Positions 32,359-32,469 of a stretch of 32,469 nt of DNA are shown one piece after another. The position numbers and the translations under genes are program-made. Source of the DNA: Aquificales bacterium (GTDB taxonomy: Bacteria; Aquificota; Aquificia; Aquificales; QOAS01); assembly GCA_012962155.1 (NCBI GenBank), contig DTXZ01000012.1:1-32469 (forward strand), given 5' to 3'. Within the stretch, counting starts at the first letter, position 1. The number at the start of each line of letters is the position of its first letter. The notes below the pieces were generated by a model that worked only from the letters and a program-made list of their open reading frames with translations, was not told the DNA's origin and did no database searches.

Positions 32359-32469
32359 GTGAATAAGAGAAGGAAGGGGAAGAAAAGGGAGAAGAAAGAG
32401 AAACATTATTGGGAATACATACCTGAGATAGCGAAGTGTTTAAGGGAAGGTATAACAGGTGTAAGAGCG
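32359..32469 (+). CDS. Partial ORF running off the right edge, unknown
   Basis: From GTG at 32359 the frame stays open to the end of the window, 37 codons, reading NKRRKGKKREKKEKHYWEYI then PEIAKCLREGITGVRA. The very basic start followed by an aromatic segment and a possible helix-turn-helix could be the N-terminus of a transposase, which would explain the decayed surroundings and the contig end, but no transposase signature is visible. The frame is open back to 32326. Confidence 0.3.
   Translation, partial: MNKRRKGKKREKKEKHYWEYIPEIAKCLREGITGVRA

Overview
The window looks like a compact, moderately AT-rich chromosome segment from a thermophilic, autotrophic bacterium, most likely of the Aquificota. 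That placement is an inference from gene content: two-subunit 2-oxoglutarate:ferredoxin oxidoreductase (korAB) and the beta subunit of a two-subunit class I fumarase (both reductive TCA cycle enzymes), a split carB, archaeal-type Thi4, a minimal SufBC pair, archaeal-type Mre11 and NurA nucleases, a DUF505-like protein, and flagellar genes (flgI, fliS). Arginine codons are mostly AGG/AGA. No marker such as rRNA is present to fix the taxonomy.

Layout. 1-457: a minus-strand fragment of a neutral ceramidase gene, abutting at about 458-462 a 5'-truncated flgI. The join is abrupt and is either an assembly chimera or a real rearrangement. 799-1450: fliS and a small helical partner gene. 1545-5094: Ras-like GTPase, hemB, groES-groEL. 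5307-5383: tRNA-Met(CAT). 5405-9980: PTR1/FolM-like reductase, thi4, carB N-terminal half, a pseudopilin, rsmE. 10121-12993: korA-korB with structured leaders. 13031-16198: tsaE, a secreted Cys-containing protein, tsaC, murJ. 16229-18525: fumarase beta subunit and proS. 18522-19121: a PD-(D/E)XK-like gene broken by one in-frame stop. 19231-22768: guaA, scpA, mobB, galU. 22765-24467: sufC-sufB-like operon. 24627-29407: Mre11/SbcD-like nuclease, DUF218 protein, engB, a small membrane protein, nurA, and a COG0731-type radical SAM protein. 29490-31430: a 646-residue protein with repeated winged-helix-like motifs. 31572-32469: a decay zone with a frameshifted outer-membrane protein relic, a lone WD40 relic and a partial ORF running off the end.

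Organisation. Genes alternate strands almost one by one. Convergent neighbours overlap by 4-30 bases at their stops, and divergent neighbours often have start codons only 14-30 bases apart. Most monocistronic genes lack a Shine-Dalgarno sequence and instead carry a -10-like hexamer 8-12 bases before the start codon, which suggests widespread leaderless or near-leaderless mRNAs. Strong Shine-Dalgarno sites are found at groES, groEL, korA, korB, sufB and the DUF505-like gene, mostly in operons or highly expressed genes.

The most unusual points are the leaderless/bidirectional promoter architecture, the twin SD-hairpin leaders of korA and korB, the nurA bidirectional promoter, the multi-winged-helix gene with its operator-like dyad, the interrupted nuclease-like gene, and the ceramidase/flgI junction. 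I did not find a CRISPR array, a complete insertion sequence, a prophage or a recognisable new defence system.
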